Assembly: GCA_963930655.1 (NCBI GenBank)
Contig: OZ005617.1
Coordinates: 20,386,068 to 20,450,067 of the forward strand
Direction of reading: 5' to 3'
Length of the DNA: 64,000 bases
Source of the DNA: Myrica gale
Lineage: Eukaryota; Streptophyta; Magnoliopsida; Fagales; Myricaceae
The notes under the pieces were generated by a model. The model worked only from the letters and a program-made list of their open reading frames with translations. It did not search any database and had not been told where the DNA came from. The position numbers were made by a program, and so were the translations under genes. Positions 63,392 through 64,000 of the stretch are shown piece after piece. Every line of letters starts with the position of its first letter. Within the stretch, counting starts at the first letter, position 1.

Positions 63392-64000
63392 GAAATTGCT
63401 TACCGAGAGAGAGAGTTTTGAGAGAAGAGTAACAGTGGAGCAAGATTTTTGAGACGGTCGCGAATCGCGATGTTTTTGTTTTTGAATTGTACAACGGTCG
63501 GATTGCAAAACTATAGGATTTTAATTGCCATTTGCCGGAGCGTGCGTGCCAGCGTTTGTAACGGCTAGTCGGCTACGGCAAGTGAAATTCCATTTTTGTC
63601 CTCCACGACTATGAATAACATGTTCAGAGCTGCCAACGGTCATCTCACACCCGGTATTTATATCAGACTTGGACAGGTCTTTATAGCTCACGTACTCTCG
63701 ATCAAAGCCATTATTTTAACATACATCACCTGGTGCGGCGGTGCTGGTTTAATAGCTTTCATTTTTTTTTTGGTGGGCAAGTAGAAAAGAAACGTCCGAA
63801 CATTTTTTTTTTTCACATTGGACTTGATCACTTAAAGCCTAAACTTGTTAAAATTATCGGCAGACATATTCCTATGGCTATCGTCAATTCGTTATGCATC
63901 TTCTTTTGATTTGCTCCTAGAAGAAAGGCTTAATTGATTGACCCATCATCCATGGAGTTCTTCCAGCAAATCTCCTCTCAGCTAACGCCATGAGCACACC
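63392..64000. other. 5' flank of the membrane protein gene and intergenic DNA
   Basis: The first 100 or so bases are the probable 5' UTR and promoter of the minus-strand gene. The short open frame at 63,596-63,784 has no recognisable motif. Confidence 0.45.

Overview
This is nuclear DNA from a flowering plant, probably a woody eudicot. The evidence is AT-rich intergenic DNA, many short GT-AG exons, a Ty1/copia element, several small inverted-repeat transposons, and plant-specific gene families (LRR-malectin receptor kinases, a DYW-type PPR protein, an SCI1-like protein). The species cannot be named from the sequence. I found no operon, CRISPR array, plasmid feature or tRNA/rRNA gene.

Layout. 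(1) 1-15,318: the 3' 22 exons of LRR-malectin receptor kinase copy A (+); its 5' end lies left of the window and one intron holds a decayed 4.7-kb copia element. (2) 15,319-20,031: intergenic, with a hAT-type transposase relic between two 150-bp direct repeats and other foldback DNA. (3) 20,032-35,471: copy B (+), complete, 24 exons, 3,117 nt of coding sequence, 1,038 aa. Two related LTR-like insertions sit in its introns and are absent from copy A. (4) 35,472-42,763: transposon-rich stretch with a duplicated 0.4-kb block, a possible 78-aa two-exon gene (-), an RNase H-like relic (-) and several Mutator-like foldbacks, three of them in this window having perfect 9-bp target-site duplications. 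(5) 42,764-45,642: SCI1-like gene (+). (6) about 46,330-49,527: intronless DYW PPR gene (+) with no clear ATG. (7) 51,627-57,900: receptor kinase copy C (+), a pseudogene that has lost most LRR exons, part of the kinase and its reading frame, with a MITE at its 5' end. (8) 60,174-60,785: CHMP1 ESCRT-III gene (-). (9) 61,139-61,711: a further Mutator-like foldback. (10) 62,777-63,391: a three-helix membrane protein gene (-).

The main biology is birth and decay of a receptor-kinase cluster: one complete copy, one apparently intact copy cut by the window edge, and one dead copy, with independent transposon insertions recorded against each other by paralogue comparison. The single-copy housekeeping-type genes (SCI1-like, PPR, CHMP1) lie between and beyond the copies and share no evident pathway. 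I did not find a convincing new biological system. The most checkable items are the dated insertions, the two adjacent Mutator-like elements, the missing PPR start and the small two-exon gene.
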